Assembly (NCBI GenBank): GCA_963734575.1
Contig: CAVTHT010000003.1
Span: 62,001 to 126,000, forward strand
DNA length: 64,000 nt
Reading direction: 5' to 3'
Origin: CAIWHR01 sp963734575
GTDB taxonomy: Bacteria > Pseudomonadota > Gammaproteobacteria > Burkholderiales > Casimicrobiaceae
Positions 9,277 to 20,738 of the stretch are shown here, piece by piece. The position numbers and the translations under genes were made by a program. How positions within the stretch are numbered: the first letter of the stretch is position 1; each line of letters opens with the position of its first letter. The notes beneath the pieces were generated by a model. It saw only the letters and a program-made list of their open reading frames with translations. It was not told where the DNA came from and ran no database searches.

Positions 9277-10443
9277 GTGAAGATTCCGTTCTCGTACATC
9301 GCGCGCAATCTCGTGACGCGGCGGCTCACGACGGCCCTCACGGCCGGCGGCATGGCGCTCGTCGTGTACGTGTTCACGACCGTGCTCATGCTCGCGGCCG
9401 GGCTGCAGCAGACGCTCGTGGCGACCGGTCTCGACGACAACGTGGTCGTGATCCGCCGTGGCGCGCAGACCGAGGTGCAGAGCGGGATCGACCGGGCGCA
9501 GGCAGGCGCCGTCGAAAGCCTGCCCGATATCGCCGTCGGCGAGGACGGGCACAGGCTCGTGTCGAAAGAAACCGTCGTCCTCATCAACCTGCCGAAGCGC
9601 GACAGCGGCAAGCCATCGAACGTGCTCATCCGCGGCGTCACGCCCGCAGGACTCGCGCTCCGTCCGCAGGTGCATCTCGTGCAGGGGCGGATGCCGCGCC
9701 CCGGCACGGCCGAGATCATCACCGGACAGGCGATCGCGTCGGGTTTCCGGGGCGCCGGGATGGGGGAGACGATGCGCTTCGGCTCGCGCGACTGGACCGT
9801 GGTCGGCGTCTTCGATGCGGGTCGCACCGGCTTCGATTCCGAGATCTGGGGCGATGCCGAGCAGATGATGCAATCCTTCCGCCGGAGCGCGTTCTCCTCG
9901 ATGATCTTCCGCCTCGCCGATACCGACCGCTTCGTCGCCGTGAAGGAAGCCATCGAGAGCGATCCGCGCCTCACGCTGGAAGCGCGGCGCGAGCGCGACT
10001 TCTACGCCGCGCAATCGGAGGCGCTGGCGAAATTCATCAGCTATCTCGGGACGAGCATCTCGGTCATCTTCTCCATCGGCGCAATCATCGGCGCGATGAT
10101 CACGATGTACGCGAGCGTGGCCTCGCGCACCGGCGAGATCGGCACCCTGCGGGCGCTGGGCTTCCCGCGCCGCTCGATCCTGACGGCGTTCCTGCTGGAG
10201 TCGCTGCTCCTCGGTCTCGTCGGCGGCGTCGTCGGACTGATCGGGGCGACGTTCATGCAGGCGATCACGATCTCGACCATGAACTTTCAGACCTTCGCGG
10301 AACTGGCGTTCAGCTTCACGCTGACGCCCGGCATCGTGGCCGCGGGCCTTGGCTTCGCGCTCGGCATGGGGTTCCTCGGGGGCTTCCTGCCCGCGGCGCG
10401 CGCTGCGCGCATGAAGATCGTGGACGCTTTGCGTGCCGCGTGA
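9277..10443 (+). CDS. ABC transporter permease (MacB/FtsX family), second subunit
   Basis: 388 residues starting at GTG 9277. Layout matches the preceding permease: N-terminal helix (LTAGGMALVVYVFTTVLML), large periplasmic domain, then three helices (VIFSIGAIIGAMITMYASV; the FLLESLLLGLVGGVVGLIGA region; GIVAAGLGFALGMGFLGGF) and the PAARAARMKIVDALRAA tail. The conserved SRTGEIGTLRALGFPRRSI loop that contacts the ATPase is present. It probably forms a heterodimer with the product of the gene at 8064. Confidence 0.9.
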   Translation: MKIPFSYIARNLVTRRLTTALTAGGMALVVYVFTTVLMLAAGLQQTLVATGLDDNVVVIRRGAQTEVQSGIDRAQAGAVESLPDIAVGEDGHRLVSKETVVLINLPKRDSGKPSNVLIRGVTPAGLALRPQVHLVQGRMPRPGTAEIITGQAIASGFRGAGMGETMRFGSRDWTVVGVFDAGRTGFDSEIWGDAEQMMQSFRRSAFSSMIFRLADTDRFVAVKEAIESDPRLTLEARRERDFYAAQSEALAKFISYLGTSISVIFSIGAIIGAMITMYASVASRTGEIGTLRALGFPRRSILTAFLLESLLLGLVGGVVGLIGATFMQAITISTMNFQTFAELAFSFTLTPGIVAAGLGFALGMGFLGGFLPAARAARMKIVDALRAA

Positions 10444-10468
10444 AGAGGGCGTCGCCTTGCCCGCGATC

Positions 10469-11409
10469 ATGAACGCGGCGCTCGAGCCGCGCGGTACCGT
10501 CACGCTGTTCCTGGCGGCGACACTGATCTGGGGTTCGACGTGGCTCGTGATCACGTACCAGCTCGGCAGCGTCGCGCCCGAGGCGTCGGTCGCGTACCGC
10601 TTCGCGCTCGCCGCCCTGCTGCTGGGCGGATGGTGCGTTGCGACGGGACGCTCGCTGCGGTTCCCATCACGGGTGCACGCGCTGCTCGCCGCGCAGGGAC
10701 TGCTCCTGTTCGGCGTCAACTACGTCGCCATCTACAAGGCCGAGCAGTACATCGCGTCCGGCCTCGTCGCGGTGCTTTTCTCGACCATCGTATTCATGAG
10801 CCTCGTGGGTACGCGCCTCGCCTTCGGCACGCCGATCACCGCGGCGCGCGCTGCTCGGCGCGACGCTCGGCGTCGGCGGCGTGGCGTTGCTGCTCCTGCC
10901 GGGCAGTGCGGTGAGCGCGGGGGAGAACGTCGCGCTCGGCGTCGCGTTCGGCCTGGGCGGCACGCTGCTCGCCACGGGCGGCAATCTCGTCTCGATGCGC
11001 ATGCACCGCGCGCACCTGCCGATCCTCGAAACAACGGCTGTCGGGCATGGCCTACGGTGCGGCGTTCGCCGGGATCGCGGCGTGGCTCGCGCACGTGCCG
11101 TTCACGTTCGACGGGACCGTCCGCTACATCGCTTCGCTCGCATACCTTGCCATCGTCGGCAGCATCGTGGCGTTCGCGGCCTATCTCACGCTGCTGCAGC
11201 GCGTCGGCGCCGGACGCGCCTCGTACGTGGGCGTAGCCACGCCCGTGATCGCGATGCTGCTGTCGAGCATCGTGGAAGGGTATCGCTGGACGTGGCCCGG
11301 CATCGGCGGCGTGGCCCTCGCCGTTGCGGGCAATGTGCTCGTGCTGCGCGGCAGGAGCAACGGCGAGCGCGATCGCGGAAACTGCAAAACCGCCGCCGCG
11401 CCGCGGTAA
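10469..11409 (+). CDS. DMT-superfamily (EamA) permease, two one-base frameshifts
   Basis: Reads in three frames: from ATG 10469 (MNAALEPRGTVTLFLAATLIWGSTW) to about 10850, then VALLLLPGSAVSAGENVALG to about 11046, then MAYGAAFAGIAAWLAHVPF to the TAA at 11409. Removing one base at each junction gives a continuous EamA protein of about 312 residues with ten predicted helices. Both junctions are single-base insertions in GC-rich runs, which fits the error pattern across the window better than genuine decay. Substrate unknown. It is convergent with panC. Confidence 0.82.
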
Positions 11410-11433
11410 GGGTGCCGTGGCCCCGCAGCGAGG

Positions 11434-12294
11434 CTAGTCCTCGCCTTCCTTCCTGATGACGTCGACGTTGTCGATGAGGCGCGTATTGCCGAGCTGCGCG
11501 GCACCGAGCACGATCAGCAGGTTGGGGTGATCGTAGCCCTTCGGGGTGCGGGATGCGCAGCCCGAGCCCGTGCCGGACGGCGACGTAATCGACCTTCCAG
11601 CCGTTGTGCGCGAGCTCCGAACGCCCGGACGCTTCCAGATTCGCGTAGTCGGTACGCCCGGCGGCGATCTGCGTCGGCGATGCCGCGCAGCGTGCGGTAC
11701 AGGCGCGGCGCCTCCGCGCGCTCCGTCGCGGTCAGGTAGTTGTTGCGCGACGAGAGCGCGAGCCCGTCGTCCGCGCGCACCGTCTCGACCGGCACGATGT
11801 GGATCGGCAGGTTGAACTGCTGCACCATGCCGCGCACGATCTTGAGCTGCTGGCGGTCCTTCTTGCCGAACACCGCGATGTCGGGCTGCACCAGATTGAA
11901 GAGCTTCAGGACGACCGTGCACACGCCATGGAAGAAGCCCGGCCGGAACGCGCCCTCGAGCTCGTCGGCGAGCGGCGGCGGCTGTACGCGGTAGACCTGC
12001 GGGGTCGGATACATCTCCTGCTCGCGCGGGGCGAAGAGAACGTCCACGCCGAGGCGCGTCGAGTCCTTCGACGTCGGCTTCGAACGTGCGCGGATAGCGG
12101 TCGAAATCCTCGTTGGGCCCGAACTGCAGGCGGTTGACGAAGATGCTCGCCACCACCATGTCGCCGTGGCGGCGCGCGATGTCCATCAGCGTGAGATGCC
12201 CGGCGTGCAGGTTGCCCATGGTGGGCACGAACGCCACCCGCTCTGCGGCGCTCACGCGCTCCGACAGCTCTGCCGCCGTCCTGACGATTTCCAT
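11434..12294 (-). CDS. panC: pantothenate synthetase (three one-base frameshifts)
   Basis: Ligates pantoate and beta-alanine with ATP to make pantothenate. From ATG 12292-12294 the N-terminus reads MEIVRTAAELSERV with PTMGNLHAGHLTL, the HxGH nucleotide-binding motif. Frames change near 12055, 11686 and 11538; removing one base at each place gives the standard protein through FAPREQEMYP, VFGKKDRQQL (KMSKS-like region), SSRNNYL and a C-terminal GAAQLGNTRLIDNV, about 285 residues. Three breaks in one essential-type gene support sequencing error. It lies 26 bases after the deoxynucleoside kinase; panB, often between these two genes in relatives, is absent here. Confidence 0.9.
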   Translation of the reverse strand: MEIVRTAAELSERVSAAERVAFVPTMGNLHAGHLTLMDIARRHGDMVVASIFVNRLQFGPNEDFDRYPRTFEADVEGLDAPRRGRSLRPARAGDVSDPAGLPRTAAAARRRARGRVPAGLLPWRVHGRPEALQSGAARHRGVRQEGPPAAQDRARHGAAVQPADPHRAGRDGARGRRARALVAQQLPDRDGARGGAAPVPHAARHRRRRSPPGVPTTRIWKRPGVRSSRTTAGRSITSPSGTGSGCASRTPKGYDHPNLLIVLGAAQLGNTRLIDNVDVIRKEGED

Positions 12295-12320
12295 GGTGGT
12301 CCCGATGGAGCGCTGGCGGC

Positions 12321-12966
12321 TCAGACGCCGCCGAGGTTGAAGAACTCGCGCCGGCTGCGCATCGAGGCGATCCGCGCGAGCAGCAGGTCGAGATGTTCCG
12401 CATTGTCCACGAAGTTGAGCCGCTCGCTGTTCACGATGAGCAGCGGCGCTTCGTCGTAGCTGTAGAACAGCCGGCTGTAGGCGTCGGCGAGACGAGCGAG
12501 ATACTGCTCGGGGATCGGCGCGCTCGTAGTCGACGCCGCGGCGCAGCACGCGCTCGACCAGCACGTCGACCGGCGCCTGCAGGTAGACCACGAGGTCGGG
12601 CGTCGGCGTCTGCGGCTTGAGGTGCGCGTACATCTTGTCGTAGAGCTGGTATTCGGCATCCGACAGGTTGAGCCGGGCGAAGAGCGGATCCTTCGCGAAC
12701 AGGAAGTCCGACACCGTCGCGCGCCGGAACATGTCGAACTGTCCGACGCCGCGCAGCTGGTCGACGCGCTGGAACAGGAAAGTGAGCTGAGTCGGCAGCG
12801 CGAACCGCTCCATGTCCTCGTAGAAGCGGGCGAGGAACGGATTGTCCTGGGGACGCTCGAGCAGCGCTTCGCCATGCAGGCGCGTGGCGAGCTGCCGCGC
12901 AAGGCTCGTCTTGCCGACGCCGATGGGTCCTTCAACGACGATGTAGCGGCACTTCTCGAGATCCAT
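12321..12966 (-). CDS. deoxynucleoside kinase family protein (one frameshift)
   Basis: Phosphorylates deoxynucleosides in salvage. The P-loop GPIGVGKTS is at residues 13-21, and DNPFLARFYEDMERFA matches the deoxyadenosine/deoxyguanosine kinase family. The frame changes near 12519: removing one base turns VDYERADP into VDYERAIPEQYLARLADAY and leads to VNSERLNFVDN and the TGA at 12321. Total length about 214 residues, normal for bacterial dNK. The start ATG 12964-12966 is just before the first beta strand. The folK-dNK-pan order is the usual beta-proteobacterial one. Substrate preference cannot be assigned. Confidence 0.88.
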
Positions 12967-12978
12967 CGTTGCGGAGTT

Positions 12979-13532
12979 TCAGCGTGGTCCGGCCGGCAGG
13001 CGCGACGACGCGCTGGGCGCGCGTGCGGCGAAGGTACTTGCGTGCGCCGCCCGAGTCCGGGAATGGCCACCGCCGGAGCGACCTCGAGCAGCGGCTTCAG
13101 GACGAACGCACGCTGATGCAATCGCGGGTGCGGGAGTTGCAGCGTGCGACTGCTGCGACGACGCGCGCCGTATAGTAGCAAATCGAGGTCGATCGACCGC
13201 GGCGCGTTCGGTGCGCTGCGGCGCCGCCGCTGCGCGCGCTCGATGTGCTGCAGGCCGCGCAGGAGCTCGTCGGGTGCAAGGGTGGTCGCGAGCTCGGCGA
13301 CGGCATTGAAGTAGTCCGGCTGGCGCGCGGCAACGCCGTGCGGCGCGGTGCGATACAGCGAGGACCGCGCAACCACGCGCGGGTGCCGGGCAGGCGCGCC
13401 AGCGCCGCGAATGCACGCGCGATCTGGCGCGCGCGGATCCGCAAGGTTGCTGCCGATGCCGATGAATGCGCGGCACGGCCGGGGCGGACGTGGCTGCGCG
13501 ATGCCTGCGTCAGGCGTCGCTCGGCGGGGCAT
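12979..13532 (-). CDS. folK: 6-hydroxymethyl-7,8-dihydropterin pyrophosphokinase (frameshifted)
   Basis: Folate pathway enzyme transferring pyrophosphate from ATP to hydroxymethyl-dihydropterin. The ATG at 13530-13532 overlaps the end of pcnB by 23 bases. AFIGIGSNL near residue 22 is the family start motif. Frames shift near 13425 and 13378, giving QIARAFAALARLPGTR and then VVARSSLYRTAPHG, QPDYFNAV and the signature RSIDLDLLLYG. A further change after VAIPGLG leaves the exact end uncertain: one frame stops at 12979, another overlaps the next gene and stops near 12934. About 170-185 residues once repaired, which is normal. Confidence 0.85.
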
Positions 13533-14907
13533 CGACGCCGCTCTCGGGCGCTGCGCCCGCATCGCCGGCTTCCGCCGCTTCTCCTTCGCGCTGCTTGCGC
13601 CCGCGACCGCGCGAGCGGCGCTTGCGGCGTGGCGCTTCGTCGGGCTTCAACATCGCCTCGCGCTCGGCGGGCCCGGCGTTCGCGAACCGGTCCCACCATG
13701 TCGCGAGGTCGGCGAGCGGACCCTGCAATTCGCCGCTCTGGCAGCGCAGGTCGAGGAAGTCCCAGGCCGCGCGATACCGCGGATGCTCGAGCAGGCGGAA
13801 GGGACGTTGTCCGGCGCGCTGCTCGAAGCGCGGCTGCAACGCCCAGATCTCCTTGATGGTGGCTTCGAAGCGACGCGGGATCGCGAGCTGCTTCGCCTGA
13901 CGCTCGAGCACCTCGTCCATGGCGTCGAAGAGCGCCGGCATCGGCCGTTCGCCGCGCGTCTTCGCCGCGGTCCATGTCGCGATCACTTCATGCCACAGCA
14001 ACGTGGCGAACATGAAGGCGGGCGACACCGGCCGGTCCTCGCGCACCCGCGCGTCGGTGTTGGCGAGCGCGAGCTCGATGAAGCGCTGGCCGAGCGGTTG
14101 CTCGAGGATGACGTCGAGCAGCGGCAGCAGCCCATGGGAGAGCCCGTGCGCGCGCAGGCTCTTCACCGTCTCGACCGCATGGCCCGAGAGCAGCAGCTTC
14201 TGCATCTCGTCGAAGAGCCGCGCCGGCGGCACGTTCTGCACGAGGGACGCGAGCCGCGTGATCGGGGCCGCGGTCTTCGGCTCGATGGCGACGCCGAGCT
14301 TCGCCGCGAGGCGCACGGCGCGCAGCATGCGCACCGGATCCTCGCGGAAGCGCGTGGTCGGCGCACCGATCAGGCGCAGGCGCCGCTTGCGGATGTCGGC
14401 CACGCCACCGACGAAGTCCCACACTTCTTCGGTTGCCGGGTCGAAGTACAGCGCGTTGATGGTGAAGTCGCGCCGCGCCGCATCCTCGGCATGACTGCCG
14501 TAGACGTTGTCCGAAAGGAGCCGGCCGTGCTCGTCCGTCGCGTCGTCCCCGGTCTGCGCCGCGCGGAACGTCGACACTTCCAGCGTTTCGCCGCCGACGT
14601 GCACGTGCACGAGCCGGAAGCGCCGGCCGATCAGGAAGGCGCGCCGGAACAGCGGCTTCACCTGCTCCGGATGGGCGTCCGTGGCGATGTCGAAATCCTT
14701 GGGCTCGATGCCGAGCAGCAGATCGCGCACGGCTCCGCCGACCACGTACGCCTTGAAACCCGCCTCCTGGAGCCGCGCGGTGACCTGCTGGGCGCCCGGC
14801 GACAGGTGGTCGCGCCGGATCGGATGGTCGTCGGGTCCATAAGCCCGGGGGCGTGCGGTGCGGGTGCCACCTCCAGGAAGGAGGCGCGCGAGCAGGCGGC
14901 GAATCAT
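13510..14907 (-). CDS. pcnB: poly(A) polymerase I
   Basis: Adds 3' poly(A) tails to RNA and so promotes turnover. 465 residues from ATG 14905-14907. The class II nucleotidyltransferase core is clear: GGAVRDLLLG and DFDIATDAHPEQV near residues 55-75, RRDFTINALYFDP near 145, then the tRNA-nucleotidyltransferase-like REDPVRMLRAVRLAAKL. PcnB is told from CCA-adding enzyme by its longer length and the basic C-terminal tail (RRKRRSRGRGRKQREG). Upstream ATGs are absent from the extended frame. Adjacent to folK, as in many Burkholderiales. Confidence 0.95.
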   Translation of the reverse strand: MIRRLLARLLPGGGTRTARPRAYGPDDHPIRRDHLSPGAQQVTARLQEAGFKAYVVGGAVRDLLLGIEPKDFDIATDAHPEQVKPLFRRAFLIGRRFRLVHVHVGGETLEVSTFRAAQTGDDATDEHGRLLSDNVYGSHAEDAARRDFTINALYFDPATEEVWDFVGGVADIRKRRLRLIGAPTTRFREDPVRMLRAVRLAAKLGVAIEPKTAAPITRLASLVQNVPPARLFDEMQKLLLSGHAVETVKSLRAHGLSHGLLPLLDVILEQPLGQRFIELALANTDARVREDRPVSPAFMFATLLWHEVIATWTAAKTRGERPMPALFDAMDEVLERQAKQLAIPRRFEATIKEIWALQPRFEQRAGQRPFRLLEHPRYRAAWDFLDLRCQSGELQGPLADLATWWDRFANAGPAEREAMLKPDEAPRRKRRSRGRGRKQREGEAAEAGDAGAAPESGVDAPPSDA

Positions 14908-15037
14908 CGAATCAGAAGGGGAGGGGGACTGCGGTGCGCGTGCGGGAGCGCGGTTCGCTGGCGGGTTCGACCAGCGCGGCGCGTGCCGGCAGACCGCGAT
15001 CGTGCAGGGCAAGGCGGCGTCATCGCGTGGCCGGCGA

Positions 15038-15658
15038 TCATAGCACGGGCCCCCCGGCATCCACGGCGCGCCACTCGCCAGGCGCGAGGCCTGTGAGCGT
15101 GTACGCCCCGACCCGATGCCGCACCAGGCGCAGCGTGGGCAGGCCAATGGCTGCGGTCATCCGCCGCACCTGCCGATTGCGTCCTTCGTCGAGGGCGATC
15201 TCCAGCCATGCCGTCGGGATGAGGCGCCGCGCCCGGATCGGCGGGTCGCGCGGCCACAGTCCCGCCGGCTCGGCAATGACACGAACGCGCGCAGGGAGCG
15301 TGGCTCCGTCCTTGAGCTGCAATCCGTCGCGCAATGCGCGCAGACCGCGTTCGACCGGCGTGCCTTCGACCTGCACCCAGTAAGTCTTGCGCCATTTGTG
15401 CCGCGGCTGAGTAATGCGCGCCTGGAGCTTTCCATCCGCGGTGAGCAGCAGCAGGCCTTCGCTGTCCGCGTCGAGCCGCCCCGCAGGGTAGACCCCGGGT
15501 ACCGCAATGTAGTCGGCGAGCGTCTTTCGCCCCGCGCTCGGCGAGAACTGGCAGAGCACGCCGTACGGTTTGTTGAACAGGAGCAGCGCGGCCGGGCCGC
15601 GCGCGGGAGGGGGGCCGACGTGACCCCGCGCCGCACGCGGCGTCGTGGCGATCTTCAA
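15038..15658 (-). CDS. rluE: 23S rRNA pseudouridine synthase, RluE-type
   Basis: Isomerises a uridine in 23S rRNA (U2457 in E. coli RluE). 206 residues. The RsuA-family catalytic motif AGRLDADSEGLLLLT holds the nucleophilic aspartate near residue 62, preceded by LLLFNKPYGVLCQFS and followed by GRNRQVRRMTAAIG. There is no N-terminal S4 domain, which together with the short length fits RluE rather than RluB/RsuA. The longest frame begins with TTG 15656-15658; a start slightly downstream is possible. Divergent from icd across 101 bases. Confidence 0.88.
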   Translation of the reverse strand: MKIATTPRAARGHVGPPPARGPAALLLFNKPYGVLCQFSPSAGRKTLADYIAVPGVYPAGRLDADSEGLLLLTADGKLQARITQPRHKWRKTYWVQVEGTPVERGLRALRDGLQLKDGATLPARVRVIAEPAGLWPRDPPIRARRLIPTAWLEIALDEGRNRQVRRMTAAIGLPTLRLVRHRVGAYTLTGLAPGEWRAVDAGGPVL

Positions 15659-15759
15659 CGGAAAAAGGGATAATTAGCGGTTGTTCACTTCCGCAATCGT
15701 CGCTGCCCTGGCGCTCGGCCGGACCAGCATCGACGCGCCAGCAGTTTCGAGGAGATTCC

Positions 15760-17020
15760 ATGCCCAGTTACCAGCACGTCAAGGTCCCCGCCGGTGGCCA
15801 GAAGATCACGGTCAATCCGGATTTTAGCCTCGTGGTTCCCGATCAACCGATCATTCCGTACATCGAGGGCGACGGCACGGGCGTGGACATCACGCCGGTG
15901 ATGATCAAGGTCGTGGACGCGGCGGTGGCCAAGGCTTACGGCGGGAAGCGAAAGATCCACTGGATGGAGATCTACGCCGGCGAAAAGTCGACCCGCGTGT
16001 ACGGACCGGACGTGTGGCTTCCCGGACGAGACGCTGGGCATCCTGCGTGACTACGTGGTGTCGATCAAGGGGCCGCTGACCACGCCCGTGGGGGGCGGCA
16101 TCCGGTCGCTCAACGTGGCGCTGCGCCAGCAACTCGACCTGTACGTATGCCTGCGTCCGGTGCGCTGGTTCAAAGGCGTGCCGTCGCCGGTGAAGGAGCC
16201 CGAGAAGATCGACATGGTGATCTTCCGCGAGAATGCCGAGGACATCTACGCCGGCATCGAGTGGCCCGCCGAATCCGATGCCGCGCGCAAGGTCATCGAT
16301 TTCCTGATCAACGAGATGGGCGTGAAGAAGATCCGCTTCCCGGCGACGTCCGGCATCGGCATCAAGCCCGTCTCGCGCGAAGGCACCGAGCGCCTGGTGC
16401 GCAAGGCGCTCCAGTACGCCGTCGACAACGACCGGCGCTCGATGACCCTCGTGCACAAGGGCAACATCCAGAAGTTCACCGAGGGTGCCTTCCGCGACTG
16501 GGGCTACGCGCTCGCGCAGCGCGAATTCGGCGCCACGCCCGTCGACGGCGGCCCGTGGTGCTCGTTCAAGAATCCGCGCACCGGGCGGGAGATCATCGTC
16601 AAGGACGTGATCACGGACGCCTTCCTGCAGCAGATCCTGCTGCGGCCGGCCGAGTACGACGTGATCGCCACGCTGAACCTCAATGGCGATTACATCTCCG
16701 ACGCGCTGGCGGCACAGGTCGGCGGCATCGGCATCGCTCCCGGCGCCAACCTGTCGGACTCCGTCGCGATGTTCGAGGCGACGCACGGCACGGCGCCGAA
16801 ATACGCCGGCAAGGATTACGTGAACCCCGGCTCGGAAATCCTTTCCGCGGAGATGATGCTGGTGCACATGGGCTGGCGCGAGGCCGCCACGCTCATCGTG
16901 TCCAGCCTCGAGCGGGCGATCGCCGACAAGGTTGTCACCTACGACTTCGCGCGACTGATGGAAGGCGCGCGGCAGGTGTCGTGCTCCGGCTTCGGTCAGG
17001 CGATGATCGAACGGATGTAG
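15760..17020 (+). CDS. icd: NADP-dependent isocitrate dehydrogenase (one frameshift)
   Basis: TCA-cycle enzyme making 2-oxoglutarate, and the branch-point competitor of isocitrate lyase encoded at 24092. From ATG 15760 the N-terminus has IPYIEGDGTGVDITP. The frame breaks near 16024; dropping one G gives DVWLPDETLGILRDYVVSIKGPLTTPVGGG, which contains the substrate-binding serine region. Later motifs are FRENAEDIYAGIEW, NLNGDYISDALAAQVGG and GTAPKYAGKD. Reconstructed length about 419 residues against 416 in E. coli. An intrinsic terminator follows. The break is in a housekeeping enzyme and is most simply an error. Confidence 0.93.
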
Positions 17021-17063
17021 GAAAAATGGACGGGCGCCGTGCGGCGCCCGCCCGTCGAAGAGG

Positions 17064-17089
17064 GCCCGCTCGAAGCGGGCTTTCTTTTT
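17064..17089 (+). terminator. intrinsic terminator after icd
   Basis: GCCCGCT-CGA-AGCGGGC, a perfect seven-pair hairpin at 17064-17080, is followed by TTTCTTTTT. It lies about 45 bases past the icd stop; a second GC hairpin (GGGCGCC...GGCGCCC) sits just before it at about 17034-17050. Confidence 0.85.
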
Positions 17090-17270
17090 GCTTGTTGCGT
17101 CCCCATGTTGGCCACATGCCACTCACGGGGCTTTGGAAGCGACGGCGCGCTCTCCGGAATCGGCGCGCCAGGCGCGAGGCACAGGCACCGCGCGCGAGCG
17201 GGGATGCACCACCGCGCGCACCGAGTTGGTACGCGCGGCGGTCACTGCGGGGATGCGGCGAGGCGGGCGG

Positions 17271-17474
17271 TCAGGCGCTCTGGATGTTGGACGCCTGCTT
17301 GCCTTTCGGACCTTGGGTTACTTCGAAGCTGACCTTCTGGCCTTCCTTGAGGGTCTTGAAGCCCTGCATGTTGATGGCCGAGAAATGCGCGAACAAGTCC
17401 TCCCCGCCGTCGTCCGGCGTGATGAACCCGTAGCCCTTCGCGTCGTTGAACCACTTGACGGTTCCGGTTGCCAT
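17271..17474 (-). CDS. cold-shock domain protein (CspA family)
   Basis: 67 residues, a single cold-shock domain. RNA-binding motifs RNP1 (KGYGFI) and RNP2 (DLFAHF) are both intact, and the opening MATGTVKWFNDAKG and ending EGQKVSFEVTQGPKGKQASNIQ are typical. Binds single-stranded RNA/DNA as a chaperone. It is divergent from clpS, and the roughly 250 bases between them must hold both promoters and the 5' untranslated region. The paralogue (CspA, CspC, CspD) cannot be named from sequence alone. Confidence 0.95.
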   Translation of the reverse strand: MATGTVKWFNDAKGYGFITPDDGGEDLFAHFSAINMQGFKTLKEGQKVSFEVTQGPKGKQASNIQSA

Positions 17475-17721
17475 AGTGCCACATCCTTCAGGATTGATCG
17501 GGAGTGTCGGTGTTTGGCCCGAGAGGCGACCGACGGCAGGTTGGGAGCGGTGGGGCACAGTCGAACCCGCACAGCAGACACTCAGAAGCCAAACAGCGCA
17601 TTTTTTACGCGCACCGTCCGGCCGGCGTCAAGGACACGGCCGGCGAACGGCGTTCCCCTTGAAAAATGTGTTGCAATCATCAAACATAGGGTATTCCCCA
17701 GCCCGCTTTTCCCAGTGGACG

Positions 17722-18033
17722 ATGGCCAACCAGCAGCAGCACGACGGCGGACTTCTCGAGGCCGAGAAAACCCGGCTCAAGCCGCCGCCGCTGTACAAGG
17801 TGCTGCTGCTGAACGACGACTACACCCCGATGGACTTTGTGGTCGTCGTGCTGCAGACTGTTTTTGCCATGAGTCGGGAAAAGGCTACACAGGTCATGCT
17901 GCAGGTACATCGCGAAGGCATGGGGGTGTGCGGAACGTACACACGCGAGGTGGCTGCGGCAAAGGTGGACCAGGTGATCGACATCGCGCGCAAGCACCAG
18001 CACCCGTTGCAGTGCACGATGGAGGAGACTTGA
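17722..18033 (+). CDS. clpS: ATP-dependent Clp protease adaptor ClpS
   Basis: 103 residues. Delivers N-degron substrates to ClpAP. The core LYKVLLLNDDYTPMDFVVVVLQ contains the N-end-rule pocket residues, followed by MSREKATQVMLQVHREGMGVCGTYTREVAAAKV and the C-terminal HPLQCTMEE. The start ATG 17722 precedes the disordered N-terminal tail (MANQQQHDGG) known to engage ClpA. clpA begins 76 bases downstream. A stretch with TTGCAA at about 17673 and AT-rich sequence before TATTCC may be its promoter. Confidence 0.95.
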   Translation: MANQQQHDGGLLEAEKTRLKPPPLYKVLLLNDDYTPMDFVVVVLQTVFAMSREKATQVMLQVHREGMGVCGTYTREVAAAKVDQVIDIARKHQHPLQCTMEET

Positions 18034-18109
18034 ACGTCATGGCCGCAGTTGCCCGCGGCGGCCGGGACGGCACACGCGGGCAATGCAGATGGCATGAGAG
18101 GCAAGTCCT

Positions 18110-20392
<2,283 letters not shown>

Positions 20393-20413
20393 CGCGGCCA
20401 ATGCAATGAAGAA

Positions 20414-20439
20414 CGGCGCAGCGATGCGCCGTTTTTTTT
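20414..20439 (+). terminator. intrinsic terminator after clpA
   Basis: CGGCGCA-GCGA-TGCGCCG hairpin at 20414-20431 followed by eight T residues (20432-20439), about 20 bases after the clpA stop. Confidence 0.92.
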
Positions 20440-20738
20440 GGAGTGGTCGTCACGGGTACGGAAGGCCGCGGTGCGGCTGCTCGACACGCAAATTCGCGGT
20501 CTACCAATACTGCTAGACTCCTCCAACGCTTGGATGTCGACATCAGCGGGCATTTCCGATGCGGTACGCGTGCGTTGCTACCATCTGACATGAGCAGCCG
20601 CAGCAGCTGTATCTGAGCGGGCGACTTCGTCCGCGCGACGACGGGCGACGGCGAACGTCGAGGTCCGATTCCGACGACGCGCCGTTTTGTGGATCGTAAT
20701 CGGGGTCCTCGTGGATTCCCTTGGAGAGGAGCGTGAGC
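20440..20738. other. intergenic region before tctC-like gene
   Basis: No coding frame with family resemblance. TGCTAGACT at about 20511-20519 looks like an extended -10 element (TAGACT at 20514-20519) on the plus strand without a good -35. A GGAGAGGA ribosome-binding site at 20723-20730 serves the next gene. Confidence 0.45.
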
